From positions 1-24,596 of the IMG/VR virus record IMGVR_UViG_3300021957_000291: 24,596 nucleotides of DNA; one strand, 5' to 3'. The position numbers and the translations under genes were made by a program. Below the pieces are notes generated by a model. That model did not search any database, was not told the origin of the DNA, and was given only the letters and a program-made list of their open reading frames with translations. The DNA comes from a virus. How positions within the stretch are numbered: position 1 is the stretch's first letter; every line of letters begins with the position of its first letter. Below are positions 5,394 to 14,470 of the stretch, piece by piece.

Positions 5394-8288
5394 GTGGCTT
5401 TAACAGTTGGCGAACTTAACGCAATACTTACAGTCGATGATAGAAATTTTGAGTCTGCATTAAAAGAAGCTAAAAAGAATTTAGAGAAAGCTGCTGCATC
5501 CGCAGATGACTTTGGAGATGAAGCAAAACAATCTTTTGATAAAGCAACTAAAGCAATCGATAAAACTGGCGATGAAGCCAAAAGAACAAAAAAAGATTTA
5601 GATAAAGGCACAAATTCAGTTTCTAATTTTGGTAAGACTATTGGTCGTGCTTTTAAAGTAGCAGCAGTTATTGCAGTAGGTAAAGCAGTAGCTGATGTAA
5701 CAATGGAGATGGCTAACCTTGCATTGGAAGCGCAAGAGTCCGCAGCTGCGTTTGAAATTACTTTTGGTGGCGCAACACAAGAAGTTACACGTTATGTAAA
5801 TCAGATGGCACATGCTTTTGGTATGACAAAAGCAGAGATGCAACAACAGATGGCGGTAACTGGTTCTATTATTCAAGGTATGGGCTTTACTTCAGATGCT
5901 GCTGCTAATATGTCCACAAACATTTTAAGTTTATCTGGCGACCTTGCTGCATTTATGAATATTCAAGAAGGCGCAGTAGTTCCAGCACAGGCAATAACCA
6001 AAGCTTTAACAGGAGAGCGTGAGATGCTTAAATCAATGGGTATCGTACTTCGACAAACTGAAATCGAACAAAAAGCAATGAACCTAACTGGTAAAGCTTC
6101 AGTAGGATTACTAACAGACCAAGAAAAAGCTTCCGCATCTTTACTTCTTATTGAAGAGAAGATGGGTCATATAAAAGGTCAGTTAGGTCGAGAAGCTGCT
6201 GGCGCTGCAAACCAGATGCGTATGTTACGTGCAGAGTTTAAAGAAGCTAAGACAGAAGTTGGCGCTAACTTACTTCCATTATTTTCAGAATTAATACCAA
6301 CAGTAAGAGCTTTAATGCCAGCATTTAAAACAGTAATGACTTCACTTGCTGATTTAGTATCAGTAATTTTGCAGGCAGTTATGCCAGCGGTCAGACCACT
6401 CAATGATATTATTGAAGCACTTGCACCTATAGTTCAATTACTGGCTGGCGTGTTTGCTGGCGTATTATCTGGCGCATTAAAAGGCGTAATAGTTATTTTA
6501 GATGTAACACTTATACCACTATTAGAAGCATTATCACAAGCAGCAGAATTTGTTATGAACGCATTTGGTCTTTTGACTGCTGGACAAGAAGATTATTTAC
6601 GTTCTGCTAAAAGTGCTGAAGGCATACTTTTTAGATTAAATGAAGCAATCGCAGCTGGAGTTCCACCACAAGAAGCTTACAACATAGCTTTACAAGAAGG
6701 TAAAGATATAGGAATCGACCAACAAAAAGTTTACGATGATATGACACAAGCAGCTTTTGGATTTAGTAGAGCTAGACAAGATGAGATAAGAGAAACTATT
6801 GCTGCTAAAAAAGCACAGTTAGAAAACTTAGAAGCACAAAAAGCAGCAAGTTATCAAACATGGCAATTAGAAAGTGGTATATCAAGAGTTACTGATGAAA
6901 TTTCTGCTTTAGAAGGAGAACTTACTTCAAATATTTATAAAATGTATTCTTATGAAAACGCAACTGGCGCTGCTACTGGTAGTACAGATGGATTTACAGA
7001 ATCTACAGAAGAAAACTCCGATGCTTTACAAAAGAACTCAATAGAGTTAGATAAAAACACACAAAAACTTTTAAACCAAAATGCAATAGCTAATGAAAGT
7101 ATTGCTGCGATGATAGGTTTAACAAGTGCAATACAAAACGTTATGACAATAGAAGGCAGGCAAGCTGCTGAACAAGAAAAGCTAAATAAATTATATGCAA
7201 AACGTGCTGAACTACAAAAGATTATTAACGAAGAAGCTGGTAAAGGCGAAGTTCAGACTGCATTAGAACTAGCGCAAATCTCTAAACTACAAAAACAAGA
7301 AGAAGGTTTATTAAAACAACAACAAAATGGTTTAGACCTTAAATTAGAAATTGCTTCTGCTGAATTAGATTTAGCTGATGCAATTATGCAAAGAGATGAA
7401 AAAGGCGAAGAAGCTGATGCAAGAGATGAATTAGGTATTAAACAACAACAAGTAAGACTTACTGAACTTAAAAACAGACAAGCAACTTCTAAAGATGTAA
7501 CAATAGAACTTGCTAACGTACAACAGAATTTAGCAGATGCAATAAGTAACTCCACTATGTCCACACGTGCTTACATGCAAGCATCAGAACAAATGAAAAA
7601 ATTAAATACAGAAATATCAACACAAACAGTTGCAAGAAATGAAGCTGCTATAGATACAGATGCAGAGAGATTAGAATTAACTGAAGCTAGATTAAACATG
7701 CAAGCTGCATTATTAACCGCACAAGACAGAGGGGTTATGGATGAAGCAAGAAAAACTCTTAAATCAGTAATGGGCTTGAATAATCAAGAAATTAACGCTT
7801 TATTCAGTTCTTTAGGATTAGACTTATCTGCTTTTGACAGATTAGGTTCATACAGTCAGTCAGATGCTTTTAAATCACAGTTGTTAAATGAAGATAGAGA
7901 ACATTTTGACAATAACGATGATTCTGATGATTCTTCAAGCGGTAATGATGATTCTTCTGGCGCTAATAAAACAAAAACACCAGAAGTTATATTAGGTGGC
8001 GGTAATGGTGGCGCATCAATAGGTATGGGTATGGCAAATGTCAATGGTGTTACATTAACTGCATTAGAAAATGCAGCTTTATCTAATGCCGCAAAGAACA
8101 TATTACCTAGATTAGATTTAGCAGACCAAGCAAGTTTAAGAACTTCTGCGGTAACTCAATTCCTTGCACCAACAGTAGAAAATAAAATATACATAGACCC
8201 ATCGTTAGATGCACAGGCAAGAGCAGATAAAAACATGGAAGAAATTAACGATAGATTACAACTTAATAATCGTTTTAGAGTAATTTAA
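5394..8288 (+). CDS. Tape measure protein
   Basis: 964 aa, the longest gene of the window, directly after the chaperone pair. The start is GTG 5394 with GGAG 11 nt upstream. It is helical and rich in A, K, E and Q; residues ~80-125 and ~300-390 are hydrophobic stretches that may insert in the host membrane at DNA ejection. Residues ~460-780 are heptad-like coiled coil, and an acidic serine-rich linker (DDSDDSSSGNDDSSG) lies near 840. At about 1.5 angstrom per residue it predicts a tail near 145 nm. No peptidase or lysozyme domain is obvious. Stop and next start overlap (TAATG). Confidence 0.9.
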   Translation: MALTVGELNAILTVDDRNFESALKEAKKNLEKAAASADDFGDEAKQSFDKATKAIDKTGDEAKRTKKDLDKGTNSVSNFGKTIGRAFKVAAVIAVGKAVADVTMEMANLALEAQESAAAFEITFGGATQEVTRYVNQMAHAFGMTKAEMQQQMAVTGSIIQGMGFTSDAAANMSTNILSLSGDLAAFMNIQEGAVVPAQAITKALTGEREMLKSMGIVLRQTEIEQKAMNLTGKASVGLLTDQEKASASLLLIEEKMGHIKGQLGREAAGAANQMRMLRAEFKEAKTEVGANLLPLFSELIPTVRALMPAFKTVMTSLADLVSVILQAVMPAVRPLNDIIEALAPIVQLLAGVFAGVLSGALKGVIVILDVTLIPLLEALSQAAEFVMNAFGLLTAGQEDYLRSAKSAEGILFRLNEAIAAGVPPQEAYNIALQEGKDIGIDQQKVYDDMTQAAFGFSRARQDEIRETIAAKKAQLENLEAQKAASYQTWQLESGISRVTDEISALEGELTSNIYKMYSYENATGAATGSTDGFTESTEENSDALQKNSIELDKNTQKLLNQNAIANESIAAMIGLTSAIQNVMTIEGRQAAEQEKLNKLYAKRAELQKIINEEAGKGEVQTALELAQISKLQKQEEGLLKQQQNGLDLKLEIASAELDLADAIMQRDEKGEEADARDELGIKQQQVRLTELKNRQATSKDVTIELANVQQNLADAISNSTMSTRAYMQASEQMKKLNTEISTQTVARNEAAIDTDAERLELTEARLNMQAALLTAQDRGVMDEARKTLKSVMGLNNQEINALFSSLGLDLSAFDRLGSYSQSDAFKSQLLNEDREHFDNNDDSDDSSSGNDDSSGANKTKTPEVILGGGNGGASIGMGMANVNGVTLTALENAALSNAAKNILPRLDLADQASLRTSAVTQFLAPTVENKIYIDPSLDAQARADKNMEEINDRLQLNNRFRVI

Positions 8289-9754
8289 TGAGTGTTGTAG
8301 TTAATATCGGTGGCGCAAATTATAATGCGTTAGAAAATAAATTAATAATTGATGATAACGCAGAGCGTAGGTCAAGTGCAATCATTCATATATTTGATGA
8401 CAAAGCTGGCGGTTCTTTCTTTAGTTTTGAGCCATTTCAATCAGTACAAGTTACCGATACTAATGGAGATATAGCATTTAAGGGCGTAATTATTAAACCA
8501 GTAGCACAATTAATAAGTCCTACACAAAGAATCTGGAAGTTACAATGTGCTGACAATCACTTTTTTGTAGATAAAAGAATAGTTGCACGTGGGTATACAA
8601 ACTCAACTGCTGGAGATATAGTCAGAGATTTAATTAGTAACGTTTTTAGTGCAGAAGGTGTAACTGCGGGCAACATAGATGATTTAGCTTTTGTTGACCA
8701 AATGGTTTTTAACTATGTCAATGGAGATAGAGCTATGAGAACATTATCAGAATACACAAATGCAGTTTGGTATGTTGATGAAAATAAAGCGCTTAATTTT
8801 TATGAACGTACTTCTAATGATGCACCCTTCTCAGTTCGTGATGCAGATGTTCTTACAAATCCAATGCCATTTTTTGACAAGGCAAACTTTAAATACAGGA
8901 ATAGCCAGTTCGTAACAAATGTTAAAAACGTTACAGATACACAAGAAGAGTTTTTTACAGGAGATGGTACAAGACAAACTTTTAACGTTGGTTATCCATT
9001 TAACGAGATACCAACAGTAGAAATTAATACTGGTTCTGGATATGTAGCACAAGATGTAGGTATTCGTGGTATAGATACTGGTAAGCATTGGTATATGTCG
9101 TTAGGTTCAACAGAGTTAGTACAAGAGTTTACAGATACTGCAATAGGAAGTTCTGATTCTTTACGAATAACATATAAAGGTCAATATCAATTAGTAGCAT
9201 TAGCAAGAGATGATGCAGAAGTAGATAGAATCGCTACGTTAGAAGGTGGAAGCACAACTGGTTATGTTGATGCTGCAACTACACAATCTGGTATTAAAGG
9301 TTCAGAAGCTGCTATTGATGTAGCTGCTAGTTACCTAGATAGATTTGCACAAACAAGTACATTACTTAGTTTTACTACTACTAAAAACAGTCCAGAAAGA
9401 TTAAGAGCTGGACAAGTTTTAGATTTTCAATTATTTGACCAAGATATATCTGGCATATTTCTTATTGACCATATACGAATAAGATTTAGAAATGGTATTA
9501 CATTTTATGATGTTAAGTGCGTTGCTTCTCCACCAGAATATACTTTTGAATCATTTATTAGAGATATAGATGACAAGATTTCTGATGCGTTTATTGAAAT
9601 ATCAGAAAACATAGACACAGAAGAAGTGTTAGTTGTTAGAGCTGATGGCGGCACAGAAACTGCTAGTATATCTGAAGTAGATGTTGAAACAGTATTGGCA
9701 TGTCCATTACCTAGTGGTTCAACTTATGTAGATGGGAGTTTAGTAGTATGTTAA
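8288..9754 (+). CDS. Tail hub/baseplate protein
   Basis: 488 aa. The N-terminal half has features of the gp27-like tail hub family: small beta domains, WKLQCADNHFFVDKRIVARGY (in two blocks, residues ~80-103), AGDIVRDLI, and a YVDENKALNFYER segment near 165. The C-terminal half contains a TGDGTRQTFNVGYPF insertion like those in carbohydrate- or receptor-facing domains and ends with an acidic helix. It would close the tail tip and anchor the fibres. It follows the tape measure directly, where a distal tail or hub protein is expected; a separate distal tail protein is not visible, so this protein may cover both roles. Confidence 0.6.
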   Translation: MSVVVNIGGANYNALENKLIIDDNAERRSSAIIHIFDDKAGGSFFSFEPFQSVQVTDTNGDIAFKGVIIKPVAQLISPTQRIWKLQCADNHFFVDKRIVARGYTNSTAGDIVRDLISNVFSAEGVTAGNIDDLAFVDQMVFNYVNGDRAMRTLSEYTNAVWYVDENKALNFYERTSNDAPFSVRDADVLTNPMPFFDKANFKYRNSQFVTNVKNVTDTQEEFFTGDGTRQTFNVGYPFNEIPTVEINTGSGYVAQDVGIRGIDTGKHWYMSLGSTELVQEFTDTAIGSSDSLRITYKGQYQLVALARDDAEVDRIATLEGGSTTGYVDAATTQSGIKGSEAAIDVAASYLDRFAQTSTLLSFTTTKNSPERLRAGQVLDFQLFDQDISGIFLIDHIRIRFRNGITFYDVKCVASPPEYTFESFIRDIDDKISDAFIEISENIDTEEVLVVRADGGTETASISEVDVETVLACPLPSGSTYVDGSLVVC

Positions 9755-10197
9755 ATTGGCAAGGAACTTTAAAAATAAAAGCTTTTGATAAAGATGGTAA
9801 TTTAGTTGATGAACAAAATTTAAAAAATTTAATTACATCTGCTGGAAAAAACTTATTAGCTGAAGCTTTAAGAAATAATGTTATTGACTGCGAAATTAAA
9901 TATATCGGTATAGGTTCTGATAATACTGCACCTTCTACTGCTGATACTACATTAGGTAATGAAACTTTTAGAAAAGCAGTTACATCACAAATAGCTGGTG
10001 GTACTGGAATTACAATTACTAATCTTTATGTAGCACCAGAAGAAGCAGTAGGCACAATAGAAGAAATAGGTTTTTTTAGTGGAAGCAGCGCATCAGCAAC
10101 TACAGATTCTGGAATTATGTTTGCAAGAGTTTTATACAGTCGTACAAAAACTGCGGTAGAATCGATACAGATAGAGAGGACAGATACCATTGGCTAA
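9748..10197 (+). CDS. Tail tip/fibre-associated protein
   Basis: 149 aa, starting MLNWQGTLKIKAFDKDG. The block EIKYIGIGSDNTAPSTADTT followed by LGNETFRKAV is a recurring sequence in phage tail fibre and baseplate-periphery proteins. Beta-rich with an IEEIGFFSG strand. It overlaps the hub gene by 7 nt, and its stop overlaps the next start region, so the three are coupled. Probably a structural link between hub and fibres. Confidence 0.55.
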   Translation: MLNWQGTLKIKAFDKDGNLVDEQNLKNLITSAGKNLLAEALRNNVIDCEIKYIGIGSDNTAPSTADTTLGNETFRKAVTSQIAGGTGITITNLYVAPEEAVGTIEEIGFFSGSSASATTDSGIMFARVLYSRTKTAVESIQIERTDTIG

Positions 10198-10441
10198 TAT
10201 TGAAGCTAATTATACTCAACAAACTTGGCAAGCTGGTGTAACACCACTTAGTGAAGCTGCATTAAATAATATTGATGCGGGTATAGAAGATGTTAAGAAG
10301 TATGGTTTTTTCAAAAATGGAACTACTATAAATAGCAACATAACCTTACCAAATGATGGTTATAATTATTCGGTAGTAGGAGATGTTGATATAGCGGACA
10401 CTAACACTTTAGCAGTAGAAGGAAAATGTAAAATATTATGA
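10190..10441 (+). CDS. Small fibre-attachment protein
   Basis: 83 aa with a TTG start at 10190 preceded by GAGAGGA. The N-terminal WQAGVTPLSEAALNNIDAGI block is a common N-terminal piece of phage fibres and baseplate accessories that forms a short helix for trimer assembly. The rest is a short beta segment. It overlaps both neighbours (8 nt upstream, ATGA with the next gene). It may be the N-terminal part of a fibre that is split into several genes. Confidence 0.55.
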   Translation: MANIEANYTQQTWQAGVTPLSEAALNNIDAGIEDVKKYGFFKNGTTINSNITLPNDGYNYSVVGDVDIADTNTLAVEGKCKIL

Positions 10442-11307
10442 GTGAATTACAAGTTGACCAAATAGCAGGTTCGACAGGTACTACAGTTACCATAAAAACT
10501 GGACACACACTTACCTTAGTGGAAGATTTAAACGCAGGTTCTGCAAAGATTACAAACTTAGCTGAACCAACTGCAAGCGGAGATGCTGCAACAAAAAATT
10601 ATGTTGACACACAATTATTAACCTTAGATACCATATCAGAATTAACAGATGTAACAATTACTTCAGTAGCAGACAATGAAGTTTTAGCTTACGATTCAAC
10701 AAGTTCAGAATGGATTAACCAAACTGCAAGCGAAGCAGGTTTAGCAACTTCTGGAGATTTAACTTCTCATACTTCAGATACTTCTAACCCACATAGCGTG
10801 ACCGCGACACAACTTGGCGCAATAGAAAGTTCTAGCATACAAGATGATGACACTTTTTCATCTGCTAGTGCAACAGATATAGCTTCATCTGAAAGTATAA
10901 AAGCTTATGTAGATACACAAGTTGCAACAAAGGATGATTTATCAGAATTATCTGGAACAACAGATGATATTACACAAGGTTCTACGAATCTTTATTACTC
11001 TTCATCTTTATTTGATACAGATTTAGGTACTAAGACAACAGATAACTTAACAGAGGGTTCTACAAATCTTTATTATGCAGATTCGTTAGTAGAATCATAC
11101 TTATCTGGTGGCAATGGTATTTCTTACAGTTCTGGCGCTATCGAAGTTGACATTAATGGCGCAACAGATGGTACTTCAATCACAGTTGATGTAGCTGCTG
11201 ATGAATTGTTAGTTTATGATACCGATGCAACCGCAGTTAAAAGAGTAAAGGTAAGTCAAGTATCAGTACCAGCAGACATACATCCATTTTTATTAATTGG
11301 CGCATAA
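10438..11307 (+). CDS. Tail fibre protein
   Basis: 289 aa, low complexity, rich in S, T, D and A. Visible fibre motifs: DAATKNYVDTQ (about 50-58, echoed later as IKAYVDTQ), HTSDTSNPHSVTATQLGA (about 109-126, the widespread NPH-x-VT-x-x-Q-x-G collar repeat), and two copies of GSTNLYY (from DNA near 10978 and 11057) with almost identical DNA. These repeats form trimeric beta-helical shafts. It is coupled by ATGA to the small protein before it. It ends IHPFLLIGA, probably an interface with the next protein. Likely a receptor-binding fibre shaft. Confidence 0.75.
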   Translation: MSELQVDQIAGSTGTTVTIKTGHTLTLVEDLNAGSAKITNLAEPTASGDAATKNYVDTQLLTLDTISELTDVTITSVADNEVLAYDSTSSEWINQTASEAGLATSGDLTSHTSDTSNPHSVTATQLGAIESSSIQDDDTFSSASATDIASSESIKAYVDTQVATKDDLSELSGTTDDITQGSTNLYYSSSLFDTDLGTKTTDNLTEGSTNLYYADSLVESYLSGGNGISYSSGAIEVDINGATDGTSITVDVAADELLVYDTDATAVKRVKVSQVSVPADIHPFLLIGA

Positions 11308-11324
11308 AGGAATAGGAGAAATAA

Positions 11325-11654
11325 ATGGCAAACGTTTATAAGGTGTTAGGACAAGTAGGAGATGCTTCAGCAAATGATGTATCTTTATATGCAGTTCCAT
11401 CAAGCACAGAAGCAGTCATATCTACTATCGTTATTTGTAACAGAGAAGCTGCGGCTAATACGTTTAGAATCGCAGTAAAACCAGATAACGCAACATTAGC
11501 AGATTCACATTATCTAGCTTATGACAGTAGCATTGGCGCAAACGATACTATAACTCTTACATTGGGTATCACATTAGGAGATACAGATGTAGTGAGTGTT
11601 GGGGCTTCTGATGCAAACGTTACTTTTTCAGCTTTTGGTTCAGAGATAAGTTAG
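11325..11654 (+). CDS. Fibre/virion beta protein
   Basis: 109 aa with a clear ribosome binding site (AGGAGAA). The pattern STIVICNREAAANTFRIAVKP in the middle and TLTLGITLGDTDVV towards the end form a small beta sandwich of a type I have seen in marine phage genomes among fibre genes, of unknown role. Position within the fibre cluster suggests a decoration or fibre-tip domain. No catalytic motif. Confidence 0.55.
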   Translation: MANVYKVLGQVGDASANDVSLYAVPSSTEAVISTIVICNREAAANTFRIAVKPDNATLADSHYLAYDSSIGANDTITLTLGITLGDTDVVSVGASDANVTFSAFGSEIS

Positions 11655-11662
11655 GAGTAAGA

Positions 11663-12595
11663 ATGGGTATTAAGTCTATCAGTAATGGTGGTTTATCAGG
11701 GTATAAATCTTCTAATGTGTCAAAAACCCAAGAAGTGCCTGCAAATATATACGAATTAGATTATATAGTTCTTGCAGGTGGCGGCGGCGGTGGTGGCGGT
11801 AAAAACCATCCCGGTTGGGGGGGTCACGCAGGCGCAGGTGGTGGTTCAGGTGGACTTATTAAAGGATTTGGCGAAATATTTGTTTTAGGCACAAACTATG
11901 CTGTTTCAATTGGTGGTGGTGGTAATGGTGGCGGCGCAGGTGGCGGCGCACAAGCTAATAATGGCGCTTCAGGTACAAACACAACTTTAGTCTACAAAGA
12001 TGGCACACACACTGCTATAGGTGGTGGATATGGTTCTTCAGGTTCATATAACTATGAGGGCAATTCTGCTAATGGTGGTAATGGTGGTTCAGGTGGTGGT
12101 GGTGGGTCACGATTTAACACTTACTACAATTACAATGCAGCTGGCGCAGGTGGTTCAGGAACAGCAGGTCAAGGTCAAGATGGCGCTTATGGTGTACAAA
12201 GACAAGCCGCAAATGGTGGTGGGGGTGGTGGTTTTACTAACGCAGGTAAAACTAATTATTCGCCAAATACCACACCAAGTGCGTCAGGTCAGGGTCACGC
12301 AGGTGGAACAGGTTTAGATTGGTCTAACCACCCACAATTTGAATATGCTTTTGGTGGTGCGGCGGGGGGTGCAACAGCAGGCAGTGCAAACACAGGTCAA
12401 GCAGGTCGAGGTGGTAATGCAAATGGCGCAGGTGGCGCAGGTGGTTCAGGATTAGTTTATTTAAGGTTTAGAAATGAATTAACTATTACTGTCGGTGCAG
12501 GTTTATCAGCAAGTACCTTTATAAACACTGACAATGGTTGGACAGAAGTTTACATAACAGCAGGCAGTGATGACATATCATTTGCTTTAACGTAG
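11663..12595 (+). CDS. Glycine-rich adhesin-like tail protein
   Basis: 310 aa, roughly 35-40% glycine by eye between residues 38 and 265. Gly runs (an unbroken run of eight at ~39-46) alternate with short loops such as KNHPGW, GSYNYEG, RFNTYYNYN and TNYSPNTTP. The N-terminus (first 37 residues, with ELDYIVLAGG) and the C-terminus (LVYLRFRNELTITVGAG onward) are ordinary beta sequence. Glycine-rich bundles (polyglycine type II) with variable aromatic loops form the receptor-binding tips of some phage adhesins; the same reading fits here. The gene is preceded by AGGAG and follows the fibre genes. Confidence 0.65.
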   Translation: MGIKSISNGGLSGYKSSNVSKTQEVPANIYELDYIVLAGGGGGGGGKNHPGWGGHAGAGGGSGGLIKGFGEIFVLGTNYAVSIGGGGNGGGAGGGAQANNGASGTNTTLVYKDGTHTAIGGGYGSSGSYNYEGNSANGGNGGSGGGGGSRFNTYYNYNAAGAGGSGTAGQGQDGAYGVQRQAANGGGGGGFTNAGKTNYSPNTTPSASGQGHAGGTGLDWSNHPQFEYAFGGAAGGATAGSANTGQAGRGGNANGAGGAGGSGLVYLRFRNELTITVGAGLSASTFINTDNGWTEVYITAGSDDISFALT

Positions 12596-12604
12596 GTATA
12601 AATT

Positions 12605-13000
12605 ATGGCACATTACGCAATATTAAACGAACAGAACGAAGTAATAGAAGTTATTGTTGGTAAAGATGAAACTGATACAGAAACTTTACCTGATAATTTT
12701 AATAATTGGGAAGAATATTATTCAAATATAAAAAATAAAACTGTTAAAAGAACTTCATACAATACTAGAAATAACGAACATCTTAATGGTGGTACTGCAT
12801 TTAGAGGAAATTATGCACAAATAGGTGGTTCTTATGATAGTGAAAGTGATATATTTTACCCACCAAAACCATTTAGCAGTTTTGTAAAAGATGCAACTAT
12901 TGCTGATTGGGTAGGTTCAGTAGAAAAACCTGATGGCGATTATTGGTGGAATGAAGAAACAGAAGCATGGGAAGAATATCCTGCACCACCGACAGAATAA
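12605..13000 (+). CDS. Conserved marine-phage accessory virion protein
   Basis: 131 aa. The layout is one I associate with proteins common in marine phages: a start MAHYAILNEQNEVIEVIV, then KRTSYNTRNNEHLNGGTAFR, GNYAQIGGSYD, and FYPPKPFSSFV, ending with YWWNEETEAWEEYP. Its exact role is not known to me; proteins of this type usually lie among fibre and structural genes. It marks the end of the fibre cluster. No ribosome binding site better than GTAGG is visible. Confidence 0.6.
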   Translation: MAHYAILNEQNEVIEVIVGKDETDTETLPDNFNNWEEYYSNIKNKTVKRTSYNTRNNEHLNGGTAFRGNYAQIGGSYDSESDIFYPPKPFSSFVKDATIADWVGSVEKPDGDYWWNEETEAWEEYPAPPTE

Positions 13001-13023
13001 ATATTAACTGTTAAGATTAAGGA

Positions 13024-13764
13024 ATGAACATAACAGTCATTCCAAAAAATAAAAAATACGAAAAACTTTTAGAATTATATCCACCTGTATTATCTAATCA
13101 ATTATTACCTAAGTGGTATAAAAACTTCCCTAAATCAAATGAACTTAACACATTAATTAATTCAGTCACTAGCGTAGATAACTCTTTTGGCGCAAAACAA
13201 TGCCCTGCTATTCAAGACACTTTAGTAAGTGGGATAATTATACCAATGTGGTCTGATTTTGCTTTTAAAACTATTTATGAAAATAATATTGCTGTACAAC
13301 AAGTTTGGAAGTACAGTCTTGCAGAAGCTTTAGACGATAAGATTACAGAACATATAGGTCAACACAACATACCACAAACTTATGGTATGGATATTAAAAG
13401 AACTTTAAATAATTTAACATTAAAGTTTCATTACCCTTTTAAAATAATTGCACCTAATGGTTATAGTATATTTTTTACTGACCCTTTTTACCACTTTAGA
13501 GATGACATAAGGTGTTTGAATGGCATTGTTGAAATAGATAAACATGGTGTATTTGAGTTCCCATTTTCAATAGAAAAAGAAGAATTTTTAATTAAGGCAG
13601 GAACGCCTTTAATACATGGTTTAATTTACAAAAGGTCAGATAATATACAAATTAAAACAAGAATTGGCACACAAAAAGAGTATCAACAAATTAATGACGA
13701 TATTTTCATAAACAATTTGATGAATATTAGTTATAAAAAAAGATGGGATTTGTTTAATGAGTAA
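13024..13764 (+). CDS. Paralogue A1 of a four-gene unknown family
   Basis: 246 aa. Blocks in order: YPPVLSNQLLPKWYKNFP (19-36), CPAIQD (60-65), SGIIIPMWSDF (69-79), TYGMD (119-123), FTDPFYHFRDDIRCLNGIVE (151-170) and IKAGTPLIHGLIYKR (190-204). The last blocks (TP-GY..., then I-K-x-G-T-P-...-Y-K-R) recall the ending of the DUF6065-type family, predicted beta-rich; I cannot give a function. It is most like the third gene of the set (14460). Preceded by TAAGGA, and overlapping the next gene by 8 nt. Proline is mostly CCT (8 of 13 by my count), unlike the tape measure gene (2 of 14). Confidence 0.7.
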   Translation: MNITVIPKNKKYEKLLELYPPVLSNQLLPKWYKNFPKSNELNTLINSVTSVDNSFGAKQCPAIQDTLVSGIIIPMWSDFAFKTIYENNIAVQQVWKYSLAEALDDKITEHIGQHNIPQTYGMDIKRTLNNLTLKFHYPFKIIAPNGYSIFFTDPFYHFRDDIRCLNGIVEIDKHGVFEFPFSIEKEEFLIKAGTPLIHGLIYKRSDNIQIKTRIGTQKEYQQINDDIFINNLMNISYKKRWDLFNE

Positions 13765-14470
13765 CATAGTTTTTGGAACTTACAACGATATTCTATTTAA
13801 CGAAAAAAGTTTAATGCCACAACCTTTAAAAAATTTTATACCTGATTGGTACAAAAACATTACATTTGAAGAAGATAACAATAGTAATTTTAATTATATA
13901 AAATATTTAAAAAATGTTAAAAGTTGCCCAAGTTTTATTGATATTTTTAAATTCGGATATGTTATTCCTGCACCTGTTGATTACTTAATAAAAGTTAATA
14001 GTGACAATACTTACGAATGGAATACACCAATGGTTTTTGAAACTGAACATGGTTTACCTGCTATTCAAGACCATAATGATTTGCAATTAATTAAACATTT
14101 ACCAAATAATGAATTTAAAATGGTACTAAAGATTAATTTGCCTTTAAAAGTATTTACACCAAAAGGTTATTCCTGTTATCAATTACCAACACCTTATACT
14201 TATAACGAATATTGGGAAAGTGCTTTTGGTATGTTAAGAACAGACAAGTTACACCCTGTTAATATACAAATATTAATAAAAAATTATGGCGAATTTATAA
14301 TTAAACAAGGAACACCTTTAGCTGTTTATTTGCCTTACAAAAGAGATAATTTAAAATTAAAATATGTAAACTTAAAAGAAAACAAAAAATTTAGAATATT
14401 AGATAGAAGTAAATATTTAAAACAATATGGCACATTTAAAAATGGAATAAAAAATTATTATGAAGATTAA
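13757..14470 (+). CDS. Paralogue B1 of the four-gene unknown family
   Basis: 237 aa. Shares the family frame with its neighbours: IPDWYKN (28-34), CPSFIDIFKFGYVIPAPVDY (57-76), TPKGYSCYQLPTP (134-146) and IKQGTPLAVYLPYKRDN (182-198). It lacks the TDP-YHFR block of the A type and has PTPYTYNEYW in its place, and it has the HGLPAIQD segment in the middle. It is closest to the fourth gene (15172). Overlaps both neighbours (8 and 11 nt), so it is probably made in fixed ratio with them. Function unknown; virion, assembly or host-modifying roles are all open. Confidence 0.68.
   Translation: MSNIVFGTYNDILFNEKSLMPQPLKNFIPDWYKNITFEEDNNSNFNYIKYLKNVKSCPSFIDIFKFGYVIPAPVDYLIKVNSDNTYEWNTPMVFETEHGLPAIQDHNDLQLIKHLPNNEFKMVLKINLPLKVFTPKGYSCYQLPTPYTYNEYWESAFGMLRTDKLHPVNIQILIKNYGEFIIKQGTPLAVYLPYKRDNLKLKYVNLKENKKFRILDRSKYLKQYGTFKNGIKNYYED

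Noticed and set aside
7253-7564. 103-aa minus-strand frame inside the tape measure gene
   Set aside because: Serine/cysteine-rich shadow of the A/E/L/Q-rich + strand coding; no start signals.
12021-12317. 98-aa + strand frame in another phase of the glycine-rich gene
   Set aside because: Val/Gln-rich by-product of GGT-GGT repeats read out of phase.
11760-12460. Tandem DNA repeat or CRISPR-like array
   Set aside because: The repeats are degenerate glycine codons within one open frame, not regular repeat-spacer units.
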